Shown here: positions 50,001 through 62,820 of the stretch, piece by piece | How the letters are laid out: each line of letters starts with the position of its first letter | Position numbering within the stretch: position 1 is the first letter of the stretch | Assembly (NCBI GenBank): GCA_013398275.1 | Contig: VZSE01002883.1 | Span: forward strand, 949,249 to 1,013,248 | DNA: 64,000 bases | Direction of reading: 5' to 3' | Origin: Promerops cafer | Taxonomy: Eukaryota > Chordata > Aves > Passeriformes > Nectariniidae | Notes under the pieces: model-generated | Seen by the model: only the letters and a program-made list of their open reading frames with translations | Databases searched by the model: none | What the model was told of the DNA's origin: nothing | Position numbers and translations under genes: made by a program

Positions 50001-53000
50001 CAGATGATGTGTCAGCAGGAGATCCTGGGCTCTGGCCACAGGAAGGGATCAGCACAGGTACAGGACGTCCCATGGGCCATTGCTTCTCCTGTCATGTCCT
50101 GTGGCCACAGAGATGCGTCTGTTCCAGGCTGTGAATCCCAACCTCCTGCCCCAGCTGTCCCCTGTGGGTGCAGAGTGCAGGTCTTTAGAGAGGACTTCTC
50201 CTTCAAGGACCTGGTGAGCTGTTCTGCTTATTTGAGAATTCCCAGGAAAGCATTCTATCGTATGCAGAGGCTCAGGGTGCCCCCCTGCAGCACGTACCAC
50301 ACACCTGGAAGACAACTGGGTCTTGTGTCTCCATTCCCTTTGATTTCCAGGCAATGCCATGGTTTTCTGGGTAGTCTGACATGGAGCTGTGCTTATGTTG
50401 CTTTGTTTCCCTGTCAGTACACTGACTGGCTGCATGGAAGCCATGGGCTGCTGAAGCTTGAGCAGATGGCGCACAGGGATGGGGTTGTAGAATAAATATT
50501 TAGCACTAAGCCATTTTTTGCTATTTTCTCTACTGAATTTTAAAAATATCTAGTGTAACTTGGGGAATAAAATTTCTCAGGGGAATGTGTAAGAAGTGGC
50601 TGTTCTGGCCTTTGGGGATGGGTTTGGAAGGGATGTTGGAAGATGAATATCCTTGGATTCAGAGTTTGGGTAGTGTTGCCCAGCTGCTGTGCTGGCAGAG
50701 GTAACCAGGGCTGTGCCACACTTTCCATGCCTGTGCTTCTGTGTTTTTGGAACCCAGCATGGAGCTGGGGTTAGTAGCACCTGTGGTATGGGTGACATTC
50801 TCCAGATACTGAAAGAGCTCCTCCAGAACACGCACGTGGTGTGTGCTGCTGCTCACTGCCTTGTTGGGTGTTGGTATTCTGTTCCCTTACAATGGTTAGT
50901 GAGCAAATATGGCCCCTTTAAGAGGGTTTATGGCTGCATCTCTCAAGCCTTCAGGGTTGCTTTTTCTTTAAGTCCAGTAAATCCGTGTAAGCAATGAGAG
51001 TAAAGAGCAGGGATGATGGAGGAAGCTCCAGGGTCTGTTTGCATTTAAACGTTACTTGCTCTTAAGCTGATGTGCAGAGAAGCTCCTCAAAGGCTTAGAC
51101 AGCTCACAGCACGTACTGTCATGATCCTTTTTGTATTTAAAACAGATCAAGACAAAAGGGCATTAAAATACAAATTTGATGAGGAAAAACTTCCTGATTT
51201 TTTCCCCCCCTCTGTGCTGGTTTCCTGTGAAAAGCGTCGAGTCAGGGGCTGGCGCAGCTGTCTGGCTGTACATCAGGGAGGGAACACCTCCACAGGAGAG
51301 AGCTGGCAGCTGTATGAAATTGCTCCTAGGCAGCCACTGCCAAAATGTTGCTGTCCTGGTTCTTCCCTGTGCTTGGATGGGGTCTGGAATGGGATGGATT
51401 CATTAGTGCTCAGATGGAGGTGCTTCTGTGAGAAGGAGCCCTTTGCAGTGATACATTTCTGTTAGGGCACAGCCTGCCAGCCCTTCCTACTGCACTTCCA
51501 GCCCGCTCAGGTCCTGGTGCATGGCTACTTTTTCTGTTGTCCTTTGCTGAGTTGATTTGTGCCCTTGGAGTCTCTTCTGTGATCCCTCACTGGGCCTTCT
51601 AATTCTGCCAGAATTCCTGCAGGTATGCGGAATGTTCTGTTTGCATTCCCCATACTAGAAATTTGTTTGAGCAATCTCAGTGCTTTTTCAAAGTTGTTTG
51701 GACAAAGTGCAAGGCAGAAATACCACTTGCACTGAGGTGCTGCATATCTTTATCTACGAGGCTTCTTCAAGGTGGACAGTCATTCAGTTCTGCCTTGCTA
51801 TAACCACCAATGGCCCACTTCAGCTCTACTTGAGCCTGTAAATCTGGCAGTCCCTCAGTGTCCTGAAATGTTTTCCATTTCCTCTGGTGGCTCATTCCAC
51901 ATCTTTTGTTCACCATGCAGCCCATGAGGATTTGCTGGATACGAAATGATGTCTATTCCCTATATCACAAAGAAGTGCAGACTGGGTGAGCAGTGGGGTT
52001 TCTCACCTGTGCCATCTGTAAATGTGCTCCAGGTTTCTCCTTCCATTTGTTCTCGCCCCTCTGGAAAAGTTAGTACTGTGCTCTAAGTGTAGTCTGGAGT
52101 TGTGATAGTCCTCAGCGAGCATTTATGGGTAGGGCAAGCTTTGTTTGCAAGGGTTTGTTGTTCCAAGCTGTGCATGTTACTGGAGAGAGGAGGAGGAAGG
52201 CCAGAGCAGTCATTCTGTCCACTGTTCAGCTGGCAGGGCTGGAGGGCCAGGATCCCAAGTAGGTACTCAGCCCAACATCACACTTCCCGATGGAATTCTA
52301 CTCGGCTGGGCACTTGGCAACAACAGGTATGGTGGGCACCTCCAGCAGGCTGAGGATGCTGAGTGCTCTCCATAAACCTGTCCAGGATGGGCAGCGAGCT
52401 TTGCCTTAGTCTGTGACGGAGGAAACCCCCCTTTGCCCCAAGGTTCTGCTGTGAATCCCTACCTGGTTCCTTCCCGAGCCATCCACTGCCCTGGGGAGCC
52501 CTGGAAACCCAGGTGGTGTGACAGCCTTTGTACTGTCCTGGGGCCGCTGTGCCGACGCCGGCAGCAGGGCACCCCTCCCGCTCGGAGCTGTCAGCACCTG
52601 CCAGACGGCTGCCGTAGGCGGCAGAGCGCTGCACATCCACCCGCTGCTTCCCCAAGAGCCAGACTTGGCTCTCCTGCCACACCCAGGAGATGTGGAACAA
52701 GCGCTGCCGGAGGAGCGCTTGGTTGTTCTCCGTCTCTTGCTGTGAGGAAAGCCAGTGCTCGAGAAGCTCATCTGCAAGGTTTCCACACGCAGAACAGCTG
52801 TGCAGGGAGTTCTCCTTGGAATGGCGCAGATCCCCTCCAAGGCAGCGCCGTCTCCTGTCACGCATGCATTATGAATGCTTCCTTTGCCTTCACTCCTTCA
52901 GAGCTGTGTGCTATTTAATTAGAGGGTTTTTATATTCTTCATAGTGGGACCAGTTCCCCTCCCAAGTGAGCCGAATTTTTTGGCAGGGTTGCAAGTGGCA

Positions 53001-56000
53001 ACAGCAAAGTCTGGCACAGCTGGAGTGAGAATCACATTGGACTTCACAAGGGGGGATCACTGGTGCTATTACACAGGTGCTGAACATTCAGGCAGCACCA
53101 AGTCACCAGCATTTGGGGAGCAGCTCCCTGCTGGTGAACAGGGCACATCCTCCACACCCTCACTGGGGGCCTGTGGCAGCCATGGACTGTGCCCTGGGGT
53201 CACAGCTCCAGCCCCTCTGGAGCATCCACCACAGGCAAAAGCACGGAGATTCCACTCGGATCAGAGCCAGTTCACCTTCAGCCCACCTCTGCCTGGGACT
53301 TCCACAAGTGCTCAGCCCACACAGGAGCAGTGCCTAAGCTGAGCCAGGTCACATTCAATAGCTACCAAGTAGCAGGTCTTGGTTAACCTTGCTGATTTTT
53401 GGAGATAGATAAGTTGGCAGATGGGAGGCTGTAGAAATATTTGTTCCAGCAGCTGCAAGGGGAAGAATACATATGAAAAAAAAGCTTTTATCTTTCAGTT
53501 AATAAATGTCTAAATGCTTTGCATGCGAACAAATATCCATGGTATGTATTGCTGACTTAGACTCATAAGATCCACAGCTCTCTTTTACCATTTTCTGAAG
53601 TGCAGTGCAATTCATGGTGTTATTAGAACTAAGTCCTCCTTTTGAGAGGGTAAAGCTTGAGAATTTGTTATAAGAAACTTCCCTCCTGAAAGCTGGACCT
53701 TTTTTTTCTTCAATATGTCAAGCATGTTAATGAGTGTTAGAGGTAAACCAGAATGCTGGGATGGAGGGAAGTGGAAAAGAAAATTTTCCAGCTGTACCTC
53801 TGCTTCTTTCATGGTTATTTCATATTAGGCATGGAAATTGCTGCCGTTTTGGGTCTGTTTGGTGAGGATGCATGCAGACTGTCCAATTAGCAAAAAATCA
53901 GAGACAAATGACCTTGTGGCTTGTTTCTCAAGGCTTGATTTGGGGTTTTGGAAGCAGGAGGCTCTATAATACAGTTTCCAGTCAATCAGCCACATAGTTC
54001 TGGTTATTAGTGCCACGAACATAAATTTTCCAAGTTGCCTGAGCTTGCTGGAGATGTGCAGGTGATGATAGAGCTCCCTGCTCTGCTGGATCCTGCTTTA
54101 GCCTGCTGGCAGGCTCACTGAAGGCACGGAGCCAAGGCTTTGGGGAACAGCATCCATCCGAATTGGCAATAGAAATCCTATTCCTGTGCACAGAGCAACA
54201 GGGAGATGAGCACTGCCCAGCGCTCACTTCCTTGGACATAGCTGAATAGTTGTTCTGCAGTTGAGTGTTGGCTGTAGCATGTGCCAGGTCCCTGAGTATT
54301 TGGTTTGTGTGCTGGTGCAGGGGCCAGCTGAAGAAATGGAGAAACAATTGTCCCTTTCTCGCTGTGCACAGGCTGCTGTCACTTCGAGGGGTCAGACAGA
54401 GGAGCAGTGTTGGTGGGGGATAATGCCCCAAGCACAGAGCAGGCTCAGGGGGACAAATGGTTAAGTGTAGCCTATAGACCTATTTCTGGGGTCTCTAATT
54501 TCATCATCTCACCTGTCAGCCAGTGGCTGTCATCAACAGCCAAGACATAGCACGGCAGTCATTCTGGCAGAGCCTGATTTCACACAGTCGTATTTCCAGG
54601 AGAGGAGCAGGCCCTTGTTTCCCCCGAGCCCTTTTGCCACGGTGGTGGAAGTGCAGAGCCAGAACTGTGGCACCTCTTCACAGCAGCTCTTAAAGTGTAC
54701 AAGAACTTCCCAAACTTCTGCAAATGCAGCAAATTTCTTTTCACAGGATTTGGAGTTTGATTTTTGGACATGTGTTTGACACGTGCAATACTTTTCTTTC
54801 ACCACCTGCCGCAAAGGCAGTGCAACCCAGGAAGTGACCCAGGAAACAACTTCGGATGCGGTGTCTTGTGTGGCACCTGTGTTTGTGCAGAACACTGTCA
54901 TTTACAGGAGTGTGCATCAGCACAGCGCAGTCACAGAGTTCTTCAGGTGACTTGGAATAAATAGGAAATAAGTTCGGAGCTAGTGTATTAGATGGGATGG
55001 AGCAGAATAGGTGCTCAAAGTACTGTTTTATCACAGACTGTTGCCAGCTGTTCAGAGTCAGCAAAAATATTGCTGTTGATTTCCACGGGTATTTGATCAG
55101 ATTGAGATGGATTATAAGAGAACCTGGGGACTTGTGCTTCTAGGGGCATTTCTAGTGAAAAAGCCTGGCAATCCTGCAAGCTGCAGGGGTGGGGAGCAAT
55201 CTTATTTCTGATTTCTGCATTTATTTTTCATAGGCTGCATCCTGGCTGATGTGTTTCCATGCATTATTGTAGGGTGAGAGGTGGTAACCGAGGCTGTAAG
55301 CACAGCATTTTCCATGATCCAGTCTGACAGTCCCAGTTCTGAGCACCCGGTCATGTTTTGAAACAAGTTTAATCTGTTTAAAATTGCCTCTAAAACCAGC
55401 TAAGACTTGACAAACTTGTACCAGACTTCTAAAGAAATGTGGAAATCAGTTAATGTAGAAAATTCTCTTTGCTGTGTGTTGGCTGGTTCCTGCTTTGTCC
55501 TGGCAGAGCTTGTCCTTGGAACGTGAGGAACGTTTCAGCCCCTCTGAGGTCACACAGGCAGGCTCTGAAATCCTGTGCTCTCTGCTCCTGCCTTGGAATT
55601 AGTGCCAGCGGGGCAGTCCTGAGACACGCAGGGAGCTGCTGTGTGCGGCTGCAGTGGAGAAACAACCAGCTGAGCTCCCAGCAGCCCCTTGGCTGACTGG
55701 GCCACCGCTCTTCTTCTCTTCCCAAAAGGGGAAAAACAAACACCAAAAAAAGTCAAACTGAGGAGTCTTCACTTTACCATTCCATGCTCATGCTGTAAGC
55801 TTCCTTCGCTTAAATACCTTATACTTCCTATTCCCAACATCCCTCAGCCTTCTGCCAGCACGTGGTGACTGTTTTAAGTGGAAAAACAGTCCTGTTGTAC
55901 AGACACCTTTTTTCTTGATCCTGGTAAAATCTTCACTGGACCCTTCCTCAAATAGAGGCAGCCCAGAATTGAGTTGAAGAAATGTTTTCACCAGTATCTG

Positions 56001-58784
56001 GGTTGATTTTATCATTGGTTGTCAAAGGAGCCCGCACAGAAGCACTCCAAATCTGTGGATAAATAGAGCATCGTGGTTTCAGGCAAGGGCAGGCTGCACT
56101 TCAGTTTCCATGAGCTGAATGTATCAGACACTATCCGAGCCATCAGCACAGTAATCATCAGCTGTGGGGCTTTGCAAGGCAGTGGCATATTTAATGTTCA
56201 CTAATTTCACAGAAGGATTTCTGGGAAGCAGCAGATGGCAGGAAGCCGTGGGCTGCTCCTGTGGCTGTGAGGGTAAGGAGCTTCCTATGGAAGTTCTGTC
56301 CACAAGATCTGAAAAACCTCCGAGGGACCCCATTGCTCAGAGACCGCCAGAACCAAGGATCTCTGCTGGAGGAGGGAGAGTTGTGCTGGAGCATGCAGCT
56401 GCTGGATGCCGGCACTCATTCCTCTGAGTCACAGCAGGTTTAGGAGCTACACCATGCTAAAGAGAGGGCAAGTGGAGAGGATGGCTTTGTGTTTTCTGTC
56501 ATCCAGCCATAAGCAGACAGGGGAAAAGCTTGATTTGTTGTCACTGAGCTTTCCCCATGGCTGTTAACAATTACCATTGCACAGATCGTAGGGAGAAAAC
56601 ACTTGGATGAGATATTCGACAGGAGCTGGTCAAAGCTATTCACACACTTCCCTCTGCTGCCAGCTCTGTCTGCGCTCTCCTCCCGTGGCACGCGGGTGGG
56701 CTTTTCCCTCGTCGTGCCTGAAGCTCTCCCACGCTCCAGAGCTCTTCCTGCGCTTCCGTGGCCTTTCTGCTGTGCTCCCTTGTCCTTGGGCTACAGGGGC
56801 TGGAAATCCCAGCCGACTTACACGTGACCCGTTTCCCTTCCAACAGCACTGCGGGGTGGGAAAAGCCTTCCCGGTGCTCGAGGTTCCCGGTGACGTCCCG
56901 GAGCTGGCAGAGCACAGGCGGTGCGTGGGCCCCGAGCGCCGGCATCGCCCCGGCGCCAGCGCCGACAGAGCTCTTCCCAGCGCTGGGAGGGTTTCCCAGC
57001 CTCAGCGGGATTCTCTACTGCCGAGAGGCTTTGCAGGGGGAGCGAGCCCTTCCCTGGGGCTTACAGCAACCTGGTCTAGTAGGAGGTGTCCCTACACACG
57101 GCAGGGGGATTGGAACTCCGTGATCTTTAAGGTCCTTCCCAAGGCGAGCGATTTGCGATGTTCCAAAGGAATGGGTAATTCAGGGGGAAAGGCTGCATCT
57201 CCCTCTGAGCTGGAAACTCACCAGCACTCAGCCTTCCTTAATGCAGAAGCTTTCTGCCCCTCACCTGGAGAGCTCCCAGCACCCACACAGCCCCTCCGTG
57301 CTTTGGTGCATTTGCTGCTTGTGCAAAGCAGGATCTGCAGCGCGTGTAGGAAAACTCTTCCGACAGCCCCACCACTCACAAGGCTTCTGGAAATTTGTGC
57401 TTTCCCAGTGGATGAGCCCCTGGGGAGACATGAATCTTTCAGAGGCTTCATGCAAATAAAATGCAGCATTTTACAGTCTTAGGCATAGCCTCGGGTTTCT
57501 CAGTTTTTCCTGACATAGTACCAATTTTCTGCTCTCTTATTTATTTCTGTTAGTGAAGATGTTCAGTTCACACTTTGTTCTGCTCAATATAACCAACATA
57601 ATCCTATTTTCTTACTACTTAACCAGATAATCAAGATGCCAAAAGCATTTCCATAGCTTGGAAATTCCCTTATTTTCTGCCTTAAAATTCTAATTGTAGT
57701 CATGTATGAACTTCTGGTTTATAATACGGAAAAACACAATTTAGTCCCCAGAAACAAAGAACATGGAATCATGTACAAGGAGACTCAGCAGAATAATTGA
57801 AATATAATAAAATTTTGATCATTGTAGCAAAGATGTCAGCTAGAACTTACATTTTATGTCAGTGGCAGAGGAAAACCCTCAGAGAATCTTGTCAGTTTTT
57901 TTTCTCCTAGAAGGCAGGGTGGGCAGACTTGGCATCATTCCCACTTCATGGCTATGGAGTTGTACCCCTGGAGTAAATTCTCCAGAGTTAGTCATGTCCT
58001 ACAGCAGTCCTCGGAGCAAGGACAGGGAGGGGAGCAGCACTGGGGTACAGGAGGTTGTGATTACCTGCAGTATTAGGTGTCAGAGGATCCATAGCTGGAG
58101 AGGCCACGAGAGAAGCAGCGGCTGCTGCCAGCAGGGAACTGTTGCTGGTGTCCAAGTGTGTCAACGTCATAGCTTCTGTTCAAACTCAAAGACAACAACC
58201 TTTAAGCGCTGCTCCTGTGTGTCCTCACAGGTAAATATGTCTACCAGCCCATGACCCCCGTGGAGCAGCTCCCCAGCACCGAGATCCCCGTCCGCCCCCG
58301 GGAGTCCCCCAACACCATCCAGATCTCGGTGTCGCTCACCGAGCACTTCCTCAAGTTCGCTCCCGCGTTCCAGCCGCCGCTGCCGCCCGAGGCGCCGCAG
58401 TTCTGCACCATCGCCGACCTGTTCATCGACAACTACCGCGTCAAGTGCATCAACGGCAAGATGTGCTACGTGCAGCGCCAGCCGCCCGCCCCGCACCGGG
58501 CAAAGCCCGACGAGGGCTCCGTCCGCAATGCCTTAATCACAAAGGAGAGCAATACACCAAAACCAGAGCACTGCTCGTCCCCGTCCAGCTCTGAGGACTC
58601 CGGCATCAATGCGGTGGGGGTTCACTACATGGAGTCGTGTGACGAGGACACGGAGGGGGTGGCCGAGCTGAGCTCAGAGGAAGATTACAGCCCGGATAGC
58701 AGCTGGGAGCCAGACGAATGCCCGCTCCTGTCGCCCTCGCAGTGCGAGATGGAAGTGATTGAGACTATAGAAACCACTGTGTGA
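40876..58784 (+). CDS. C3orf70: UPF0524 protein C3orf70 homologue, 2 coding exons
   Basis: The two exons, 40876-41050 and 58231-58784, join in phase to give 242 aa (human 250 aa). The match to human C3orf70 is strong throughout, for example KLDEAQ, ARSCAGRPDF, HWCCHLGWCHCKYVYQPM, NTIQISVSLTEHFLKF, LFIDNY and VIETIETTV. I know of no established enzymatic role; the family is linked in vertebrates to neural development. What can be seen: no signal peptide or membrane span; a Cys/His-rich N-terminal segment (Cys22, 31, 37, 45, 51, 52, 57, 59); a conserved middle (about 66-140); a Ser-rich acidic tail (about 170-222); and the C-terminus ETTV, which fits a class I PDZ ligand. The start was chosen because MSGAAAAKSEKLDEAQ aligns with the human N-terminus, although the frame stays open for 152 codons upstream. 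Kozak -3 is G. Confidence 0.96.
42225..42500 (+). mobile_element. Diverged CR1-like reverse-transcriptase remnant
   Basis: In + orientation the translation ERDLGIRMDHKLPVCQQ resembles the CR1 ORF2 segment that usually reads EKDLGVLVD.KL..SQQ. The copy is old, with no intact frame. It sits in the C3orf70 intron. The match is short, so the family could be another LINE. Confidence 0.5.
42643..42670 (+). repeat. Purine-rich simple repeat (GGGA/GGAA)
   Basis: A short imperfect tract of GAGG/GGAA units with no interruption by pyrimidines. It lies in the C3orf70 intron and has no apparent role. Confidence 0.7.
48616..48631 (+). repeat. Short (TC)n microsatellite
   Basis: Eight or so TC dinucleotides in tandem in the C3orf70 intron. 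It is far from the exon 2 acceptor and unlikely to act as its polypyrimidine tract. Confidence 0.8.
57058..57155 (+). mobile_element. CR1 tail fragment
   Basis: ACAGCAACCTGGTCTAGTAG, then GAGGTGTCCCTACACACGGC and GATCTTTAAGGTCCTTCCCA match the final 100 bases of CR1 in + orientation. It lies inside a 291-codon chance ORF (56607-57482), which argues against that ORF being a gene. Confidence 0.78.
58231..58784 (+). CDS. C3orf70: C3orf70 coding exon 2
   Basis: The acceptor is GTCCTCACAG and the exon begins with GT, completing Cys59, followed by KYVYQPMTPVEQLPSTEIP. It encodes residues 59-242 and ends at TGA 58782-58784. The first half is highly GC-rich. The last residues are VIETIETTV, identical to the human end. 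Confidence 0.96.
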
Positions 58785-61365
58785 CCGCACAAGTCGGCAT
58801 CGGCTCAGTCCACTTCCTTCTCAGTAATGTTCCTTTTGTAGTATTTCTATTTTCTGTTTTTTCTGACAATCCCTTTTTTCCAGTGCACTTGATATTTCAG
58901 ATTCCTGTCATGGGAGCGCGGTCACAGGACTTACATATGGTGAACTAGCAGCAGCCTGAGCAATTTTAACACGTTCTCAGCCTGATCAGCTCTCCCACGT
59001 CTGCACGTAAGGTAGTGACAAATCTTAAGACTTTTCTAGCAGAAATAGACCCTTTTGTTGGTCTGGGTTACCCCACACACAACTTCTCACACGAGGACGT
59101 GCCAGTTGAGATGTTTCCACCTGTTGGGTTCTTGGCAGGGGTCCCTCAGAGCATGGGGGGTGCACGCCTGGAGCAGCAAACCGAGGTGTCCTTAGTCTTT
59201 CTCAAACAGCTACACAAGGCTCCTCCTGTCCCTGTCTGTCCTGGCGCCTTGTCCGGCCTCTTCCCTAGTGCTGGTGTGACCCTTCTCCGAGGCTGTCGGC
59301 ACCACGCTTCCAGCAGGTTGGAACGGCAAGCTAGAGAATGCACAAAGTGCCTCCAACTTTTCTCCAGGCTATGCACCGAGCAGCTGCTGAGGTAGGCCAG
59401 GCTCTGAAATCTCCTGAGAAGGCAGGTCTTACTCTGGAGGGGGATGAGTTGCCTGAATCCACCTGGTCCCTTTTCTCTGCCTGGATCTTGGGAAGGGGGT
59501 CTGGCTTTTGCAGGTAGGCAGGAGGGGGAGCAGGCAGAGGTGGGGCATGGCCATCTAACCAATACCACACTGGACTGGGGAGCACCAGGACAGGCGAAGG
59601 AAGCGACTACCTCCGAACACCCGCCCTCAGCTCCGCCTCTGCCTCCTCCTGGGCTCTTTGGTGCCGGACACTCAGGACCAAATGGCCTCAGGGCCTGCAT
59701 TTGCCTGAAGAATAACAAAGTTTAAACAAAAAGAATTTTACCAGCCACACCACTGTGTCGGCAGAGCTTGGGGACAGCATGGAGATGCCCCTGGGAGGTG
59801 GCCCACGGGCTCGGTGGCATGTGAGCTTGTTAAAATACAGTCTAAGGTCATCCTAGTGGAGAGAGGAGGCTTTGGCTCCTGCTCCATCCTTCCCAGTCCA
59901 GGAGCAGGTTCAGAGCGGGGGTCCCTCACCCAGCTGGTAGTGGAGCTGTCTCACAGGAGGTTCAGTTTCAGCCCTGCTTGAAGGAAACAAAAATGTCACT
60001 CAGATTCCAGCCAGCTCCACGGAGCTGGAGCCAGTAACTCCTGTGCTCCTGCAGCGTTACTGCCATTCTTTGTGTAGTTGCTGTTTGCGTTTCAGAAGTC
60101 CCTGGTGAATCCAAGGCTGTAAAAACGTGTACAGTTAGTGACTGATCCTAGATTATAGTCTGTGGTAGAGGGTGGCTCATCTCTCACTGTATCCTGACAA
60201 TGTATTCCCAATTTTATACGCTTTGTAATCAGTATCTTTAGAAGACATTTAGGCAACAGTGTGTGTCTGTGCACATGCGCGTCTAGGAGTTTCCATGGGT
60301 GGATATAAAGTAATGCTGTACTTTTTAGACTAAGACTTTCAGACAAAAATAATAGGTTTTATAGTTTCGATGACTTACATAAAAATGTGCAATGCTTGTG
60401 AAATGAGGAACTTGGGCCATTGCATGAACGGATACATTCTCACAAGGCACCTGAAAATACTGTTTTTCTGAGGGCATTTAAACAAAGGCTGTAGTAAAAC
60501 TAAATAGGATTTATTTCGTTTTTAAGGGCGGGGTTGTCTTTCTTGGCTATCTACGGTTTCTAACAACATTTTTAGTGTCTTTGGACCATTCAGACACATT
60601 CCATAGGTAGAAGGAAACATTACGTATAAACCTACAGCATTTATTCATATTTAACCTTTCAATTATAACCTGAGTGGAGAGCTGAATGAGCTCACTGTCA
60701 TGCCCGGCCCTCTGAGCTTTCCTCCCAGAAAGAGGAAAGCTCTTCCTCCCCTGGGAGCGGCTTCTCCTTCCCAGGCAGGATGGGTGGGCTGGTGCAGCAC
60801 AGCCTTTCCCAAGGCAGGGAGCTCCTTGCCAGTTCTCCCTGGGGCACCAAGGGCAGGGGAGGTGAGCAGGAGCCCCCTGCCCAGCACCTTGTTTGCAGGC
60901 AAGCAGCAGCCACAGCCCTGCCTGGGAGCGCGGTGACCTCAGGGGGTGGCTGGTGGCAGAGACTCCACAGGGCCCGCAGGGTCCTGTCCCAGTCAGGATC
61001 CATTCTTTCTTAACTGTAAGTAATTAGCAATACCCACAAGCTGTGAGTGTCTCCTACCCAGGATTTGTTCAGATGTCTTAAGCACAATAAGCTGCCTCTT
61101 CCTTCTGTTGTTCCTGGAAAATGTCAGCGGCGCTCTGGGGAGTGCTGGGGCTGCTGGAGAGCGCTCGGGCAGGGCCCAGCCACGGGGATCTCCTGCTCCA
61201 TCACACACCCGGCTCAGAACGCTCCCATGGAAAACGGGGCTCCTTCTTTGCACAAACACGGGTGTGGCCGTGTTGTTGCAGCCATGCCCTGGGCTGGCTG
61301 CTCCCCCTGCCAGGGAGAGGTGTGTGTATATTTCCTCTTGAATAAAATACTGAACAACTGGCCTT
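58785..61365 (+). other. C3orf70: Probable C3orf70 3'UTR with poly(A) signal at 61341
   Basis: An AATAAA hexamer at 61341-61346 is followed by a T/GT-rich stretch, the expected arrangement for cleavage. This gives a 3'UTR of about 2.6 kb; human C3orf70 also has a long one. No coding sequence is recognised here; the ORFs in this stretch look like chance. Confidence 0.5.
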
Positions 61366-62234
61366 CTGTTTGTCCTAACTGCCTGTGTGCTTTTCATGCT
61401 AGAGAGAAGCATTGCGGGACTTCCAGCAAAGGAAGGGCTGTGCTGCTCACAGCTTCAGATGGCAGCCCCTGACACACCCCCAGAGCCAGGCAAAGGGATA
61501 ACCAGGGGGAGCACAGAGGGAGCCCTGGTAAGTGCCAGGGCTGGTGGGCAGCCTCATGGCCTGGCTCTGACTCATCTAGAAAGAGCTGCCCCAGCTGATG
61601 TGTGGCCAGATTCAGCTCCCTGACTAACCTGTGCCCAGGTGTGGCTGCAGGCTGGACACATCCCAGGGTAGTTCTGCTCATGGGCAGGAGGTGAGCACAC
61701 AAGGCACCTCAGGCCCCAGGGCACTGGCACTGTTCCTGCCCAGCTGAGCTCTGCACAATACCTGGTGCTTCCGTGTTCCTTGGAGGCAGCTGTGCTGCTC
61801 CATATTGCTGCCATTCCCTATGAGCTCTGCACAGATCAGCCACAGGAGTTCTGTGTGCAGGAGAGCAACACCCACCTGGTGCCATGCTCTGGGAGCAGCT
61901 GGGGCCCCGAGGGCACCCCGAAACACCCAAGTGCTGGTGCTAAAGTGAGCAGGGGAAAGAGGAGTGTGTGACAGCACAGAAACCCCACCAACAGTGGTGT
62001 GCGGTGCTGAGAGCCAAGTGCTAAAGGTTCTGTGACCATCAGTGCCCATCACACCCACCCTCTACCCCTTGCAGCCCCCAAGGACCCGAGGCACCTTTTT
62101 TACACACACACACTCCTCCCACTCCCAATACAGGTACAACAAGGTGAGAGGGGAGGTTTGAGCTTCACCCATAGGCACAAGATGTATCTTTCTCTTACCA
62201 GCAGCCCACTCACAGAACTGCAGAAGTCACACAG
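61366..62234. other. Intergenic gap between convergent C3orf70 and VPS8
   Basis: About 0.87 kb separates the two proposed poly(A) sites. No coding sequence or repeat was recognised, apart from a short CA-rich run near 62101-62112. Confidence 0.4.
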
Positions 62235-62820
62235 GGAAGTTCAACCAAGGGCCTCTTTAATGGGTTGGTGGAATACAGCATGTGCAGGTCAGTTTGCTCA
62301 CACAGGTGTCACTTCCTGCATTCTTCAGCCTTCTCCAGATTTGCCCATTCTGTCCCCTCAGACCCCATGGCTGTTGCCATGAGACAGCAGGGCCAGGCCT
62401 TGCCAGAACAGTTGCTTTTAGCAGAACACAGAACCCAGGTGTGGCCCCCGGCCACAGAACCAGCACAGCACGGGGACATGGGGCCTCTGGGCACAGGACA
62501 GGCTCCTCCAGCGGGGCAGAGCTGATTTGGTTACTTGGAAAAGTTCCTGCTGCTGCCACGAGCCCCTGGGTCAGCACAGGCAGCCCTCCCTGTGCCTCAG
62601 CATGCTGGCATTTGTCCCAGCTTTCCAGCTTCCAGCCCAGCTGCCCCACGACTGCCAAAGCAGAGCTGGGCATCACCCAGCTACGACCCACCAGTGCCCA
62701 GTGAGGGTGAGCACAGTGGGTTCTGGGAAGGGTGCTGTGGGGGACAGTCCCGTGTTGCAGTGGGAAGGCTTCCCAGCACCACGTCCTGGGAGTGGCCGTG
62801 GCCCGGCCGGGGCAGGAGCG
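62235..62820 (-). other. VPS8: Probable VPS8 3'UTR with ATTAAA signal
   Basis: An ATTAAA poly(A) hexamer variant is present on the minus strand at 62261-62256, about 560 bp after the VPS8 stop codon, and GT-rich sequence follows it. No AATAAA was noticed in between. This places the VPS8 cleavage site near 62235-62250. Confidence 0.4.

Larger units (their letters stand above)
41051..58230 (+). other. C3orf70: C3orf70 intron 1
   Basis: 17,180 bp, GTGAGT to CTCACAG. It contains a diverged CR1-like remnant (42225-42500), a CR1 tail (57058-57155) and two simple repeats. GC-rich patches at about 44000-44150, 52530-52720 and 56650-57010 hold chance ORFs without recognisable domains. Confidence 0.85.

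Noticed and set aside
56607..57482. A 291-codon ORF on the + strand, the longest in the C3orf70 intron
   Set aside because: It runs through a CR1 tail (57058-57155), has no recognisable domain, and lies in a locally GC-rich patch where stop codons are rare.
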